Positions 5,092 through 6,023 of a stretch of DNA of 6,023 bases are shown here, piece by piece. How positions within the stretch are numbered: position 1 is the first letter of the stretch; every line of letters starts with the position of its first letter. Made by a program: the position numbers and the translations under genes. The stretch comes from Christensenella sp. UBA941 (lineage in GTDB: Bacteria > Bacillota > Clostridia > Christensenellales > UBA941). Where the stretch lies: NCBI GenBank assembly GCA_002293365.1, contig DBDD01000106.1:1461-7483 (forward strand). The letters run 5' to 3'. Below the pieces are notes generated by a model that did not search any database, was not told the origin of the DNA, and saw only the letters and a program-made list of their open reading frames with translations.

Positions 5092-6023
5092 ATGATTAAA
5101 ACGAAGATAATCTGCACGCTGGGCCCGGCCAGCAACTCCCCGGCGGAAATCGCCGCACTCATAGACGCGGGCATGGACGTCGCGCGCATGAACTTTTCCC
5201 ACGGCTCGTACGAAGAACACGGCCAGCGGCTGAAGAACTTCCGCGCGGCCTGCAAGAAGACGGGAAAAAGGTTGCCGGTGCTCATGGATACGAAGGGCCC
5301 GGAGATCCGTACGGGCGACTTTGAACAGCCCGTAACTTTACAGGCGGGAGCGCAGTTCATCATCCGGCTAGAGGATATACCCGGCGACGAAAAGCAAATG
5401 TGCGTTAGCTATAAGCGCCTGCACGAGGACATCGAGCCCGGACAGCGGCTGCTTATAGACGACGGTTTAGTAGAGCTGATAATCGATCGTGTCGCGAACG
5501 GCGATATTTTCGCGACCGTCCAAAATGGCGGCGTCATATCGTCCAAAAAGAGCGTAAACGTCCCCGGCGCGCGAATAAACGTTCCGGCGCTGTCCGAAAA
5601 GGACCGGCAGGACGTCGGCTTCGCCGTGGAGAACGATTTCGATTTCATAGCGGTCAGCTTCTGCCGGAGCGCGGCGGATATATTGGCCGTGCGCCGCGAG
5701 CTCGAAAGGCGTGGCGATACGTCCATCATGCTCATAGCCAAGATTGAGAACCAGCAAGGCGTGGACAACGCCGACGAGATTTTACGCGTGGCGGACGGTT
5801 TAATGGTCGCCCGCGGCGACTTGGGCGTGGAGATACCCGTCGAGGAAGTTCCCGCCGTACAGAAAATGCTGATAAAAAAGACCGTCGCGGCGTCATTGCC
5901 GGTCATAACGGCTACGCAGATGCTCGATTCCATGATGCGCAATCCGCGCCCGACGCGTGCGGAGGCTAGCGACGTGGCAAACGCAATCTTCGACGGAACG
6001 AGCTGTATCATGCTCAGCGGCGA
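5092..6023 (+). CDS. pyk: Pyruvate kinase (partial, C-terminus missing)
   Basis: Cytoplasmic glycolytic enzyme transferring phosphate from phosphoenolpyruvate to ADP to give pyruvate and ATP. The frame runs from ATG 5092 through 310 codons to the right edge without a stop; pyruvate kinases are about 470-590 residues, so the rest of the A domain and the C domain are missing. Visible motifs are N-terminal 'KTKIICTLGPAS' (3-14), 'MNFSHGS' (33-39), 'MDTKGPEIRTG' (65-75) leading into the B domain (about 70-165), the active-site 'IAKIEN' with catalytic Lys217 and metal-binding Glu219, 'GLMVARGDLGVEIP' (236-249) with metal-binding Asp243, and 'ITATQMLDSMMRNPRPTRAE' (272-291). The product appears intact as far as it goes. 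The start matches the family's usual N-terminus; the AGAGG site is rather far (13 nt). A 97-bp gap separates it from the regulator gene, and it is probably not part of the rhamnose regulon. Confidence 0.97.
   Translation, partial: MIKTKIICTLGPASNSPAEIAALIDAGMDVARMNFSHGSYEEHGQRLKNFRAACKKTGKRLPVLMDTKGPEIRTGDFEQPVTLQAGAQFIIRLEDIPGDEKQMCVSYKRLHEDIEPGQRLLIDDGLVELIIDRVANGDIFATVQNGGVISSKKSVNVPGARINVPALSEKDRQDVGFAVENDFDFIAVSFCRSAADILAVRRELERRGDTSIMLIAKIENQQGVDNADEILRVADGLMVARGDLGVEIPVEEVPAVQKMLIKKTVAASLPVITATQMLDSMMRNPRPTRAEASDVANAIFDGTSCIMLSG

Noticed and set aside
5409..6011. 200-codon open frame on the minus strand
   Set aside because: It lies wholly antisense to the pyruvate kinase frame, which is clearly a real gene; the translation is Ser/Arg-rich with no recognisable domain and has no supporting ribosome binding site.

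Overview
The window looks like ordinary bacterial chromosome, most likely from a Firmicute of the Clostridia type. This rests on moderate GC, frequent ATA isoleucine codons, purine-rich Shine-Dalgarno sequences before every gene, a pyruvate kinase ending 'DGTSCIMLSG', and a cupin-type AraC regulator beside a sugar operon. No taxonomic search was possible, so this is an inference.

The left two thirds (1-3881) is a minus-strand L-rhamnose uptake and catabolism operon, transcribed right to left: L-rhamnose mutarotase (rhaM), L-rhamnose isomerase (rhaA), the double-domain ATPase of a CUT2/ribose-type ABC importer, and its permease, which runs off the left edge. The mutarotase interconverts the anomers of L-rhamnose, the isomerase makes L-rhamnulose, and the ABC proteins bring the sugar in. 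Kinase, aldolase, a substrate-binding protein and any second permease are not in the window. A near-perfect 25-bp inverted repeat (2194-2268) fills most of the gap between rhaA and the ATPase gene and resembles a dispersed palindromic element.

A 234-bp divergent region (3882-4115) separates the operon from a plus-strand AraC-family regulator (4116-4994). It holds four same-orientation copies of a TATCTTG-like element, two on each side, the right pair 21 bp apart. These are good candidates for the regulator's binding sites. A recognisable promoter for the regulator (TTGAAT-17-TATGAT) lies between the two pairs.

A separate plus-strand unit starts after a 97-bp gap: an extended -10 promoter and pyruvate kinase (pyk, 5092 to the right edge, incomplete). 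It is a core glycolytic gene with no necessary link to rhamnose.

I found no tRNA, rRNA, CRISPR array, insertion sequence or phage gene, and no convincing new biological system. The points most worth following are the four-site operator layout and the hairpin inside the operon.
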